A stretch of DNA of 64,000 nt from Diplonema japonicum (GCA_964019335.1 OZ025662.1:62001-126000); one strand, 5' to 3'. Shown: positions 48,637 to 58,323, counted from the first letter of the stretch. Numbers and translations: made by a program. The notes: a model not told the origin generated them from the letters alone.

Positions 48637-51600
48637 GGGCCGTGCAATCTCATTCAACACCCCTTTCACCCCCTTTCCCACACCGTCTCTCACTCCCTGT
48701 CCCTACTCCCAAACCCCCAACACTACACCCCATCTAAACGAAGATGAAGTACTACCCAGCCTCTCAAGCCCTGGAAGCTGGGGTGACCGCAAAGGCAGCA
48801 CATCATCACCACATCACCATCCCTCATCTTTCCCTCTCTCCACACACAATTCCTCCCCAAACAAGCACTCACAAACTCCCGTCACCGGTGACGAAGTATT
48901 ACCCAGTATCCAAAGGCCTGGACCTAGGGGTGACCACACAGGCAATCTTCACATTCGCAGAAATCCCGCAGCCAGCGGTCCGCACGGAAAACACTTACTG
49001 AGCTGCGGGGACATAGAAGCGAACCCCGGTCCAACCACCGAAAAGACAACAAGAGTTGAACACTCTCTCCCTCCCGTCCCCTCTACTTCCTCTCTCTCAC
49101 AGGCACACTCCAACACAACACCACCACCCAACAACATCAACGTACTGTCTCTCAATGTCAGATCCCTAACGGTGAGCACCACAGCGCAGCTGCTGAAGGG
49201 CATTGAGACACACAACATCGACGTGCTCCTACTCCAAGAGACTTTCCTGAGGCCGTCGAAAGATATAACCGGAGTCTTCACTGGGTTCAAGGCATACCGC
49301 AGAGACCGAACACGACCGGTGAAAAGAGGAAAGCAAATCAGCGGAGGGGGTCTCGTCACACTGGTCAGAGAATCGATACCGTCGAAACAGATCGAAGTTA
49401 TTCAGAAACCCAGCGACGTGACGGAAAGACTCGACGTAGAGATCTCGCTGCCCAACCGGAAGCCGTACAGACTCGTCAACCTGTACCTGCCTCCGACAAC
49501 GGGTAGAGACGGCGACGACAGACCACCCCCCGAGAAATATTTCCGCCCGGCAGAGCTGCCTCATGACAGTTACACCATCATCGCCGGTGACATGAACGCC
49601 CACCACACGATGTGGGACAAAAGGGGCACACCGAATAAGCTGGGAGAAATACTGCACAGCTGGATGCTGCGATGGGGCTACAGCACATGGAACAAGAGCA
49701 GCGAAGCCACGATCCTGAACCCGTCAGGAAACCCAACCTCTCCGGACATGGTAATGAGCGGCGCAGAGTTCGACAAATCTTCTTGGAGGACGTTGCCAGC
49801 AATGGGCTCAGACCACGTTCCGATGTTCTTCAGTCTGAGAGGGGGAGTCAGCCAACCGACCAGAAGAGTACTCTACTCTTGGGGGAAGGAGGCAAGGAGC
49901 GCGTACAGGGAGACGATGGAAGAAAAGTGCAGCAGGCTGCTCAGGGCCAGAGACCCGATAAGGCTAAACGCTGAGTTTCGCACACTTCTTCTATCGGCAA
50001 CCGAATCGTGCGTCCCCAGGAAAGGACAGAAGAAAGGGAAGGTTTGGTGGAACGACGAGATTGACGCACTCGCAAGGCGACGAAGCACACTGAAGGCGAA
50101 GCTGTTGTCCGAGGATCACGACGGGAACGACGAAGACCTGGCACGTCTAGCGGCGATGGAGGCTGAGCTGGACAGGGCGATAACGAGCGGGAAGCAGGCT
50201 GCCTGGGGCGACTACACCAAGAAGTTGTCCAAGGACGGAAACCTGACGCAAGCCTTCTCGGTCATCCGCAGATTCGACGGTCGCAGCGAGAAGCCACCAA
50301 TAGCCCCGCTCCGACGAGGAAACGGTATCGCCACCACCGACAGGGAGAAGGCCAGTGTACTCGTCGAACACTACGCGAGGGCCTGCTCCCCAAGGACGAC
50401 TGCCAAGTCGGAGGAAGTGATCACCACCATCAAGAAGGACGCGAAGCCCGGGACAGACAACGACTTCCCCCTGGTAACGAAGGACGAGCTGGACTCGGTG
50501 CTGCGAAGGCTGAAGAAGGGCAAGGCTCCGGGCCCAGACGGCATCTACAACGAAATGCTGAAGTACCTGGGACCGGTGGCCAGGGAAGTTCAACTCCTCC
50601 TCTACAACTCATCCCTCCAGACCGGTGTCGTCCCTGCCGAATGGAGGCGGTCTTCCATCATCCCCCTCATGAAAAAGGGCAAAGACCAATCCGAACCCGC
50701 CTCGTACAGGCCGATCGCGCTGACGTCAAACATCGTGAAGACGTTGGAGCGAATAGTCAAGGACAGGATGTGCTTCCTGCAGGACACAGGACGGGTAAGG
50801 CAATTGCACACATCGCAGGCGGGTTTCCGGAAAGGGAGGTCCACGGAGGAAAACGTGCTGTACGCCGCCTCAAAGCTCAAAAGTGTCAGACTGAGCCAAG
50901 GTCTGGGGGGTCTCCTGCTGTTCGACTTCAAAGGAGCCTTCGACACAGTCTGGCACAAGGGAGTGATCGCAAAGCTGATAGGCGACGGATACCCTCCCAA
51001 GCTCGTGAAATGGATCACCTCTTTCCTCGACCAACGTAAAGCCTCCGTCTGTGTGAACGGGGAACACGGCTGCGTGAAGACAATGACAGGGGGCGTACCC
51101 CAAGGCACCATCCTGGCCCCGCAGCTCTTTTCCATCTACGTCAACGACCTGGCCAGGTTGTACAGGAAGGCTGGAATCGACGCGGTAGTGTACGCAGACG
51201 ACATAGCGATAGTGCTGGAGGCGGGGAGTCCTGCCGAGCTGAACAAGAAGGTGCAACGCGCGGTGAGCCTCACGGAGCGATGGTGCGAGACGTTCTCGAT
51301 GAAACTGTCCCAGGAAAAGACAGAGTTCATGCCGGTAGAGGGACAGTTCTGGAACTCGCACGACAGTCTCGCAAACCTCATCAACGCCCGCTTCCCCTCG
51401 AGTGGGGCGAAAGTCAAGGTGGTACGCGAGGCTAAATATCTTGGCGTCACCTTCGACGAAAGCATGAACTTCCACGAGCATGTGCAGAAGGTGAAGGGAA
51501 AGATCAACAGCCGTCTTCGCCTGCTGCGCAAACTCGCCGGAACAAGGTGGGGCTGCCGCAAGCACACCCTAAGGACGCTGTACCTGACGTACGTCCAACC

Positions 51601-52945
51601 GGTTCTGCGCTACTGTCTCGGTGCTTACGGCAACTTCGTGGGACATGCTGCTCTGGCCGAGTTCGACTCGCTACAATACACAGCAGCGAGGTTGATAACG
51701 GGATGCTTCGACAAGACTTCCGCGACGGTGACCAGGTCAGAGGCGGGCATCTGGGAGATTGAATCCTTGCTGGAACACGACACCCTGGTGCTCTACGAGA
51801 AGGCACAGCGTCAACCGGGGACAACAGCGGAGAAGGCAACAAAGATATCCGGGGGTCAGATGTGGTACGGGAAAAGCTGGCGAAACACCGCGCTCGACTT
51901 GGCGAAGAGTCACGGGATGCCGGAACGCGAAGACCTACCACACCACTCAGTCACTCAGAGCGCAGACCTGCAGCTCCCTCCATGGGTCCAACCCAAAGTC
52001 CTGTTCCACCCCGACCTAGTCCGCAAGGTACACAAGAAGGACGAAAAAAGTCTCAAACTCCGAGCGGCCTTCGAATCGATCAGGAGGCACGGCATCCCAG
52101 ATGTGATCGTCTACACCGACGGGTCAGTCACCGGACACAGGAACGGCGGTTCGGCAGCTGTGATAAGGATCGGGTCTGACACACCGAAGCAGGCACGCAA
52201 GAGCGGAGGAGCAGTGACTTCGGCCTACCGATGCGAACTGAAAGCGCTGAACCTGGGGCTGCAATTGACACTGTACCATACCCGGAGACAAGGTGTGACG
52301 ACCGGAGTAGTGCTGCTGTGCTCGGACTCCCAGTCGGTGATCAGAAGACTGATGCAGGGCCACAGAGAGATGAGGCAGAAGGAGGAACTGCTGGCTTGGA
52401 AATGGCTGGACGCGCTTGACCGCCAAGGCCTCTCCACCATCATCCAGTACGTTCCCGGACACTGCGGCCTACCAGGTAACGAGCAAGCCGACCGACACGC
52501 CAAACGCGCCGCAAAGGAGTCGACACCGGACGGACCGACGGACCTGATGACCACAAAGAGCCTCATCAAGAGGTCGGTGAACCGCGACTGGGCAGCCTCG
52601 TGGGAGAAGACGGGTCGGGACAAGAAGTACCGAGAGGAGATCGGCGCGAGGTACCTCCCCTTGAAGGAACTGTCCTGCAGACACGATGAGGTACAGATAA
52701 CGAGACTGCGAACGGGCAGGAGCCACCTGACTTGCGGTTTCCTGTCGAAACCCGTCCAGAATGACATACGTTGCCTCTCGTGCCATTCGATCCAGGACAG
52801 ACACCATCTGCTGATCGGGTGCCCAGCTGGAGACAAGGTCCGCGAAGAGATCTTCGGGGATGACATCCCCACGACCACGAAGGAGATGCTCACAATGAGG
52901 GTGAGTGAAACCGCCTCCTACCTGAAGAGGATGGACCTCATCTGA
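48611..52945 (+). CDS. Copy B ORF2: 2A, endonuclease, reverse transcriptase, RNase H
   Basis: The open frame of about 1444 codons starts at 48611, after a stop at 48608. Order: Ser/Thr/Pro-rich leader with two DEVLPS...RGD-type repeats, CGDIEANPGP (49007-49033), APE endonuclease (LNVRSL, LLLQETFL, IIAGDMNAHH, GSDHVP) and reverse transcriptase (APGPDGIYNEML, YRPIALTSNIVKTLERI, QAGFRKGRSTEENV, LLFDFKGAFDTV, GVPQGTILAP, VYADDIAIV). RNase H follows (IVYTDGSVTG, YRCELKALNL, LLCSDSQSV, GNEQADRHAK, the four acidic catalytic residues) and a CLSCHSIQDRHHLLIGC zinc knuckle. There is no ATG until the Met of AGDMNAHH inside the endonuclease. Translation therefore needs a +1 shift from ORF1 or a non-AUG start. 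Confidence 0.92.
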   Translation, partial: KGRLKASTKGRAISFNTPFTPFPTPSLTPCPYSQTPNTTPHLNEDEVLPSLSSPGSWGDRKGSTSSPHHHPSSFPLSTHNSSPNKHSQTPVTGDEVLPSIQRPGPRGDHTGNLHIRRNPAASGPHGKHLLSCGDIEANPGPTTEKTTRVEHSLPPVPSTSSLSQAHSNTTPPPNNINVLSLNVRSLTVSTTAQLLKGIETHNIDVLLLQETFLRPSKDITGVFTGFKAYRRDRTRPVKRGKQISGGGLVTLVRESIPSKQIEVIQKPSDVTERLDVEISLPNRKPYRLVNLYLPPTTGRDGDDRPPPEKYFRPAELPHDSYTIIAGDMNAHHTMWDKRGTPNKLGEILHSWMLRWGYSTWNKSSEATILNPSGNPTSPDMVMSGAEFDKSSWRTLPAMGSDHVPMFFSLRGGVSQPTRRVLYSWGKEARSAYRETMEEKCSRLLRARDPIRLNAEFRTLLLSATESCVPRKGQKKGKVWWNDEIDALARRRSTLKAKLLSEDHDGNDEDLARLAAMEAELDRAITSGKQAAWGDYTKKLSKDGNLTQAFSVIRRFDGRSEKPPIAPLRRGNGIATTDREKASVLVEHYARACSPRTTAKSEEVITTIKKDAKPGTDNDFPLVTKDELDSVLRRLKKGKAPGPDGIYNEMLKYLGPVAREVQLLLYNSSLQTGVVPAEWRRSSIIPLMKKGKDQSEPASYRPIALTSNIVKTLERIVKDRMCFLQDTGRVRQLHTSQAGFRKGRSTEENVLYAASKLKSVRLSQGLGGLLLFDFKGAFDTVWHKGVIAKLIGDGYPPKLVKWITSFLDQRKASVCVNGEHGCVKTMTGGVPQGTILAPQLFSIYVNDLARLYRKAGIDAVVYADDIAIVLEAGSPAELNKKVQRAVSLTERWCETFSMKLSQEKTEFMPVEGQFWNSHDSLANLINARFPSSGAKVKVVREAKYLGVTFDESMNFHEHVQKVKGKINSRLRLLRKLAGTRWGCRKHTLRTLYLTYVQPVLRYCLGAYGNFVGHAALAEFDSLQYTAARLITGCFDKTSATVTRSEAGIWEIESLLEHDTLVLYEKAQRQPGTTAEKATKISGGQMWYGKSWRNTALDLAKSHGMPEREDLPHHSVTQSADLQLPPWVQPKVLFHPDLVRKVHKKDEKSLKLRAAFESIRRHGIPDVIVYTDGSVTGHRNGGSAAVIRIGSDTPKQARKSGGAVTSAYRCELKALNLGLQLTLYHTRRQGVTTGVVLLCSDSQSVIRRLMQGHREMRQKEELLAWKWLDALDRQGLSTIIQYVPGHCGLPGNEQADRHAKRAAKESTPDGPTDLMTTKSLIKRSVNRDWAASWEKTGRDKKYREEIGARYLPLKELSCRHDEVQITRLRTGRSHLTCGFLSKPVQNDIRCLSCHSIQDRHHLLIGCPAGDKVREEIFGDDIPTTTKEMLTMRVSETASYLKRMDLI
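49007..49033 (+). other. 2A-like motif, copy B
   Basis: Codes GDIEANPGP, an exact consensus 2A core. It would release the enzymatic part of ORF2 from any upstream fusion partner by ribosome skipping between Gly and the final Pro. Confidence 0.85.
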
Positions 52946-52990
52946 GACTCTCACGACCGCCGAGCCGCTGACCGCAATCGCAGGACGTAG

Positions 52991-53026
<36 letters not shown>

Positions 53027-53174
53027 AACAGAAAAAAGTGAACCAAAAAGTACTAGTGAACCCTCTCCCCCTCCCCCTGTGTTTCCCATTATTACCCTGT
53101 CGTGCACCCCAACTTCTGTCTTCACCTTTCCCCGCCCCTTCACACATCCCCCCGTATCATTTCCCTTTGTTTTG

Positions 53175-53410
53175 AATTTTCTAAGGCTCCGCCGCCCAAC
53201 AAAGCTGGCTGAAGGGGATGCCTCCGTGCCAGTGTGCCGCTCGTGAGGGCGAGCACGGACGAGGTACCCCACTCCTCAAAAACCCGGAGGTTCGCCCGAA
53301 GGGTGCTGGCTTGGGAAGCGGGCTGGAGAGCTGCCGGGGTCACGGAGGTGGGCGAAGTCGCGAACACTGGAGCCCACGAACCGGCCCCACCTCCGTCCTC
53401 GGTACGTATG
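53175..53410 (+). other. GC-rich, foldable block in the copy B tail
   Basis: This block is absent from copy A. Its base composition is very different from the pyrimidine-rich DNA around it. It contains a GCTCG/CGAGC hairpin and, weakly, tRNA-like box sequences (TGGCTGAAGGGG and GGTTCGCCCGAAG). It could be a captured small RNA or SINE-like module; no proof. Confidence 0.3.
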
Positions 53411-53567
53411 GATAGTTTAGCGGAAGTTTCAAGGTTATCACATTCCTTTCCTTTCCCCCTTTCGTTAGATACAGGGAGACCCTTGGTCCACCTGTTCTGT
53501 CCCCCCAGCCTTTGCTTCGCACGTCAGTGGTTCATTTATTATTATTATTATTTTAAAAAAAATAACA

Positions 53568-53574
53568 GCCGCTT

Positions 53575-53623
<49 letters not shown>

Positions 53624-53640
53624 AATCCCAGGTGGTGGCA
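53568..53640 (+). tRNA. tRNA-Phe(GAA)
   Basis: 73 nt including the discriminator A. D arm GCTC/GAGC with loop AGTTGGGA, anticodon arm TCAGA/TCTGA with loop CTGAAGA (anticodon GAA, Phe), variable AGGTC, T arm CCTGG/CCAGG with loop TTCAATC. The acceptor stem pairs with two wobbles and a T-T mismatch at the last pair. Internal A box (TAGCTCAGTTGG) and B box (GGTTCAATCCC) are present, no intron, CCA not encoded. It lies 8 nt or less after the tail of retrotransposon copy B. Confidence 0.95.
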
Positions 53641-53647
53641 TTTTTTT
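53641..53647 (+). terminator. RNA polymerase III T-run
   Basis: Seven T residues immediately follow the tRNA discriminator base, a standard polymerase III terminator. Confidence 0.85.
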
Positions 53648-54308
53648 ATCTATGTAGCTTGTGCTGCATCTCTGTAAGCTGCTGCAACTAGTTGACAAGT
53701 CCTGTGTAGTCAGCCCATTGCATTTTCTGCCGAAATCTTATCCTACGATCACGAAACTCCTGCTTGTGGACAAGGATTTAGGGAACACCTAGAGAAGGAG
53801 TAAGAACCCCAATCAAAAAAAACACAAAAATACCTCACAGACTGCGTTGCCTCTCTTTGAAAAAAATGACAAAAATAGTGAGAGGTCGAAAGTTGTGAAG
53901 GTCCAAGGCCTCGGAGACAAGCATGCCATAACAGGGCAATGCTGGTCTGTCATGAAAAACCCCCTGGAAGGCTGGAGTTTAATAGCTTCGGAAACCCCTT
54001 AGGCTCTGGGTTCAAGAATTGTTCCTCCCCTTCTGACAACCTGATCGAGTTGTCGGGGTGGCCCAACGAAGCCGTGCTGCTCATAGACGACGTCACCCCA
54101 CCAACCCGGGCTCTGCTTTGGGACAGGCGAAGAGGGCTGAATTACGTTATTCCCTAAGTTGAGTGAGAGAAACAGGGGCTGGCAGAAAGCCCCAGGGAGG
54201 TATTGCTCCTGAGTGAAACATGTTGAGGTGAGTGGAAGTGGCAAACAATGCAGAAGAGGGACACAACAGTTCATGATCTGCTCTTGGAGGCGCCCTGCGA
54301 TTGTAATG
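53648..54308. other. Spacer between the tRNA and element C
   Basis: No gene is supported. 54085-54225 is the left arm of an inverted repeat with 58435-58612 (listed separately). Other parts are unremarkable A-rich sequence. Element C homology to D begins at about 54309. Confidence 0.5.
54085..54225 (+). repeat. Left arm of an inverted repeat flanking element C
   Basis: Read on the plus strand it matches the reverse complement of 58435-58612. Shared blocks are CCACCAACCC, CTCTGCTTTGGGACAG, GAAGAGGGCTGAATTAC and CAGGGAGGTATTGCTCCT; the left arm lacks about 30 nt present in the right. It can fold locally (GGGGCT/AGCCCC around GGCAGAA). It could be a remnant of an opposite-strand insertion or a structured RNA module. 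Confidence 0.7.
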
Positions 54309-55072
54309 TGTTCGGTTGGAAGCCGTCGTCCATCATCCGACGCTCTGACACGGCGTTCCAGGGCACGAGGCAACTCGTGTTCTTCATCGTCGCCGACGCC
54401 CCGCCCCCCAAGGCCAGGACATGGCTCTTCGGCTCTCGTCTCGTTCGACTGCACGACGCGGAAGACCACCCGAGCGTCACGCTCCCGCCCCGCACCAACA
54501 AGAAGGCTCCACCCGCGGCTCAGACGCCGACGCCGGCCCCTGGCCCCACGGTGCAGTCCACAGGGCTGCCGAGCACCAATCCGTGGTCATCTCCACCGAG
54601 CTCGGTTGCCCCTCCGCCACTTGGCACTGTGACTCCGGTCTCCTCTGCGGCTTCCCCGACCACGACACCTCCCCGTGACTCCCAGAAGAAGAATCCCGCA
54701 CCGGAACCTGAGGTCCCGGCGCTCCTCGCGCTGATCCAGTCGATGCAGACGACCATCGACGGTTTGCAGGCGACGGTCCGCGACCTCCAGGAGAAGATGG
54801 CAGCGTCACTTGGCGCGCCGGCGCCATCTGCAGACGGTGCTGGGCGGACGGCAGTTGCTGGGAAGGGCAAGGGCGGCAAGGCTGGGTCCAAGGCAGGGAC
54901 GAAGGGGCACCAGGCGCAGGGCGTAAGCACGCCAGGCCCCTACCCGACATCGACGGAGCAAGGGGGCGGAAGGGGACGCGCCCAGTCGCTGGCTGGCGAC
55001 TCTGCTACCCCCAATGGGGTCGGCCGTGGACGGGCAGCCTCTGTGGGCCCGGCCTCCGCCCCTGCCAATTGA
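54309..55072 (+). pseudogene. Copy C ORF1, 5'-truncated
   Basis: Corresponds to the C-terminal quarter of copy D ORF1: GWKPSSIIRR, FQGTRQLVFFIVADAPPPKA and RTWLFGSRLVRLHDAEDHP. A Pro/Ala/Thr-rich linker, a short coiled coil (LALIQSMQTTIDGLQATVRD) and a Gly/Lys/Arg-rich RNA-binding-like tail (GKGKGGKAGSKAG) follow. It ends in UGA at 55070-55072, in the same frame as ORF2. Confidence 0.8.
55070..55072 (+). promoter_or_regulatory. In-frame UGA between ORF1 and ORF2, copy C
   Basis: The context AATTGAAGGGG is identical to that in copy D. The frame is open for more than 450 codons after the stop. Candidate readthrough site. Confidence 0.45.
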
Positions 55073-58000
55073 AGGGGTCCCGCTGAGCAGGGGGGGCGGC
55101 AGATCGACGACCACGCCCCCTCTCCTGGTCTCCCGCGCATACAGCCGAGGAGACACCTTCCACATCACTTGTACGACGTCCTCCCTTCCTTGATCCCTTC
55201 CTTACTTGAACGGATGTCGGCCAGGGACCTGCTGGGGCTGCTTGGGCTGGTTGAGACGAACCCCGGTCCACCTAAGAAGCTCCCACCCCCGAAGCCGAAG
55301 GGACTCAGGGTCCTGTCCTGGAACTGCAACGGTCTTGCCGCCAAGTGGTCAACCGTGTCCTACCACGCTGTCCTACTGACGCTGGATATCATTATGATCC
55401 AGGAGACACACCTTAGGGAGGGGCATGAGACACCATACCTGCCTGGATACACGTCCTACAGGAGGGACCGCACAACACCGGTGACGGACGGCTCTGCGAC
55501 GAGAGGCGGTGGTGTCATCACGTATGTCCGTGACTGCCTTGCCTCGGAGGAAGCTCCTTTCGTACTCCCTGAAGGTGACAGTGTCACTGAGCGATTAGAC
55601 GTGAGGATCTCCTGTGTGAAGCGCGTCCCGGTCACCCTCTCCAACGTGTACCTCACGCCTGTGAGTATAAGCAGAGGAACAAGGGACCCCGAGTACCTAC
55701 GGCCGGGCAGCCTACCTGTGGGGAAGAACACGATCGTTGCTGGCGACTTCAACGCACACCACAGCTCTTGGGATGCCAAGGTGACAACGCCCAACGAAAG
55801 GGGGAACGTGGTCAGGGACTGGCTTGACACCCACGGCTACACCGTCTACAACAACCGTGACGAGCCGACGCGGGACTCACCGCCACGCGTTCTGGACCTG
55901 GTTGTGGGACGTTGTGCGGAACTGGAGCCGAGGACGTTGGGGACGTGGGGCTCTGATCACAGCCCGGTTTCCTTCCGCTTGCCGCTTGAGGACGCCTACT
56001 GCTCGGAGCGACCCTGCCCTACCTGGAACTTCAAAAAGGCCAGGTGGGACGACTTCACCGCGGCCGCCGCCGCCCTTCTGACCAGGATCGACACGAAGGC
56101 CCACATCGACTCCTTCACGAAGGAGGTAACAGAGGCTCTTCTGCATGCAGCTGACGACCACGTTCCGCTTTGCGGAGTGCGACGAGGCCCGACCCCCTGG
56201 TGGACGGCCGAACTCGAAGACGCCTTCGAAGAACGGAACGCCTTGCGGGATCGCTTCCTCAAGTCGGCTGAGACTGAGGACGACAGCGTAGCGGCGGTGT
56301 ACAAGGCGAAGGTCAAAGAGGTGAATCAACTCTTGACCGAGTCGAAGCGCGCGGCCTGGGGTGAGATGGCGGCTGACCTCAGTCGGAGCAAGGACCTCGG
56401 GTCTGCGTTTAGGGCGGTGAAGAAGCTGGACGGCAGACACCGCAGACCGCACCTTCCCATTCTCGAGGGGAGGTTCGTGACGGACAAGGCGAAAGCCGAC
56501 CGCCTGGGGGCTCACTTCGGCAAGCTCTAGGGTGGTGATGGGGACGCGGTGGACGTAGCTCCTTCGACGAACGTGCTTGGGTGCCACGCCTTTACGGTGT
56601 ATGATCTCACCCGCGGTCTGGGAAGGATGAAGACACGCAGTGCAGCGGGTGATGATGGCATCTTCGCGGAGATGCTTCTCCACCTCGACCAACCCTCGCT
56701 CGGGGTTCTACTTCTGCTCCTCAATCGCTCATGGCAGGCGGGGATTGTGCCGGGTGCCTGGAAGAAGGGGGTGATTGTTCCAGTGGCGAAGGCAGGGAAG
56801 GACGCCACGTTGCTTGCATCGTACCGTCCCATATGTCTCACTAGCTGTCTTTGTAAGCTGCTTGAGAGGATGATAGAGGAGAGGCTTACCTTTCTCCTAG
56901 ACTCTAGCGCGTCGGGCGTTGAGGGTCTCCACGACAGCCAGGCTGGCTTCAGGGCCGCTCCACGGAGGAGCAGGTGGCGTCCCTGACCGGGTGTCGAGGA
57001 ATAAAGACAGTCGGCGTCTGTCGGCTGCCCTGCTGTTTGACTTCTCATCTGCGTTTGACCTGGTTCAGCACGAAGCTCTCCTGGGCATGATGCGGAGGAA
57101 GGGGATCCCTGAGCCCTTCGTCGAATGGACGCGCTCCTTCCTCTGCGGTCGTACGGCGGCGGTCACGGTGGGTCGCTCGCGAGGGTCGACGACGAAGGTG
57201 AGGAGAGGGGTGCCCCAAGGGTCTGTGCTGGGACCCGTCCTTTACACCATCTACGTCGACGAGCTAGCCAGGTTGCTGGTTGGGATGGCGGACCTGTCGG
57301 TTCTTTATGCCGACGATGTTGCGGTGGTGGTCTCAGCCGGGCAGGGCGACCTGGCTGGTCTTGAGTGAGGGGCCCAGGCTGTGATGGACGCGGTTGAGGG
57401 CTGGTGTGGGAGACGGGGCATGCTGCTGAGCTCCAGCAAGTCGCAGGCAGTGTGCGTTCCCTATCAGAAGCGGCTTAATGTCTACTTCTCTTCGTCGCGT
57501 GTCCCGCTTTGCCCGGGGGGGCCTTCCAGGACCCTGTCCTTAATCTTGGGGTTGGGGCCTGTGGGACCTTGTCTGGCGTCCGTGAGCTGTCTGGCTTTCG
57601 GGTCGTGGAGGCGGGTGGCAAACGGTCCACCAGACGTGGAGCCGGCTGGTGACCGCGGCGCGCACGCAGGGGACACCGGTGGTCCTCCAATTTGTGCCCT
57701 CCCACTGTGGGGTGGACGGGAACGAGAAGGCTGACGCTCTGGCCGTGGAGGGAACGAAGCGGAAGCAGGACAGGCCCTCCCTTGACTACCGATCAGTGAG
57801 GGCCCTGGTGCGACGGTGGGTGGTGCGGAGGTCCGCGGAGCTCATAACATCCCTCGCCCACAACTACGCGGTGGCGACCGAGCTTCGGTCCGCGCACTTC
57901 CCCCTTGGCTTCCCCAGACAAGCTGAAACGGTCATCTCGCGGCTGCGGATTGGTCACTCGGCTCTCTTCTTCGGCTTCCTGCAGACTGCTGGCCCGAACA

Positions 58001-58323
58001 GGAAGCACAAGGGTGTGCTCCGGTGCCCAGCCTGCCACGCAGCACCGATGTCCAGGGAGCATGTTGTCGGTGGGTGCCCTGTGATCGGGAGGGGGGCGAT
58101 CGACACTCCTGCTGGTACTCCCTCCCTAGCCTTCTCCCTGTCGAGACGCGTGACCCAGATCTACGACCTCATTGTTGAGTCTGGCCTGCTCGCCTGGTCA
58201 CGCTCCGGACTGTTCACCTCGCCATCATCCCTGGCGTCTACAGACGTCACTGCACCTTCAAACGTGCCGCCCCCTCCTCCGGTCTCTCTTGACGCCGGTC
58301 CCGCGGCCCCCGTGCTGCGCTAA
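55073..58323 (+). pseudogene. Copy C ORF2, broken
   Basis: The frame is open from just after ORF1's UGA: conserved Met at 55215 (MSARDLLGLLGL), VETNPGP, APE endonuclease (LSWNCNGL, IIMIQETHL, VAGDFNAHH, WGSDHSPV). Lesions are a premature TAG at 56528-56530, a small deletion near 56957 (GFRRGRS replaced by GFRAAPR) that shifts frame, and a TGA at 57366-57368 shortly after YADD. A deletion at about 57490-57650 removes the thumb and the N-terminal half of RNase H; VPSHCGVDGNEKADALA and the CPACHAAPMSREHVVGGC zinc knuckle remain. Not functional as it stands. Confidence 0.88.
55244..55270 (+). other. 2A-like motif, copy C
   Basis: Codes GLVETNPGP. It departs from the consensus at one position (Leu instead of Asp before V-E), so activity is less certain than in family 1. 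The identical peptide in copy D suggests it is kept by selection or common descent. Confidence 0.65.

Larger units (their letters stand above)
47417..53560 (+). mobile_element. Non-LTR retrotransposon copy B (family 1), apparently complete
   Basis: It runs from just after the A-tract that ends copy A to the ATT-repeat/A-run at about 53541-53565, directly against a tRNA gene. Order: ORF1 (coiled coil), ORF2 (2A, APE endonuclease, reverse transcriptase, RNase H, zinc knuckle), 3' sequence with an internal A35 tract (52990-53024), a GC-rich block (about 53175-53410) and the ATT tail. The RNase H after the reverse transcriptase plus the 2A motif place it near the I/ingi group. Both ORFs are intact, so it may be active. 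No target-site duplication could be identified with confidence. Confidence 0.88.
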
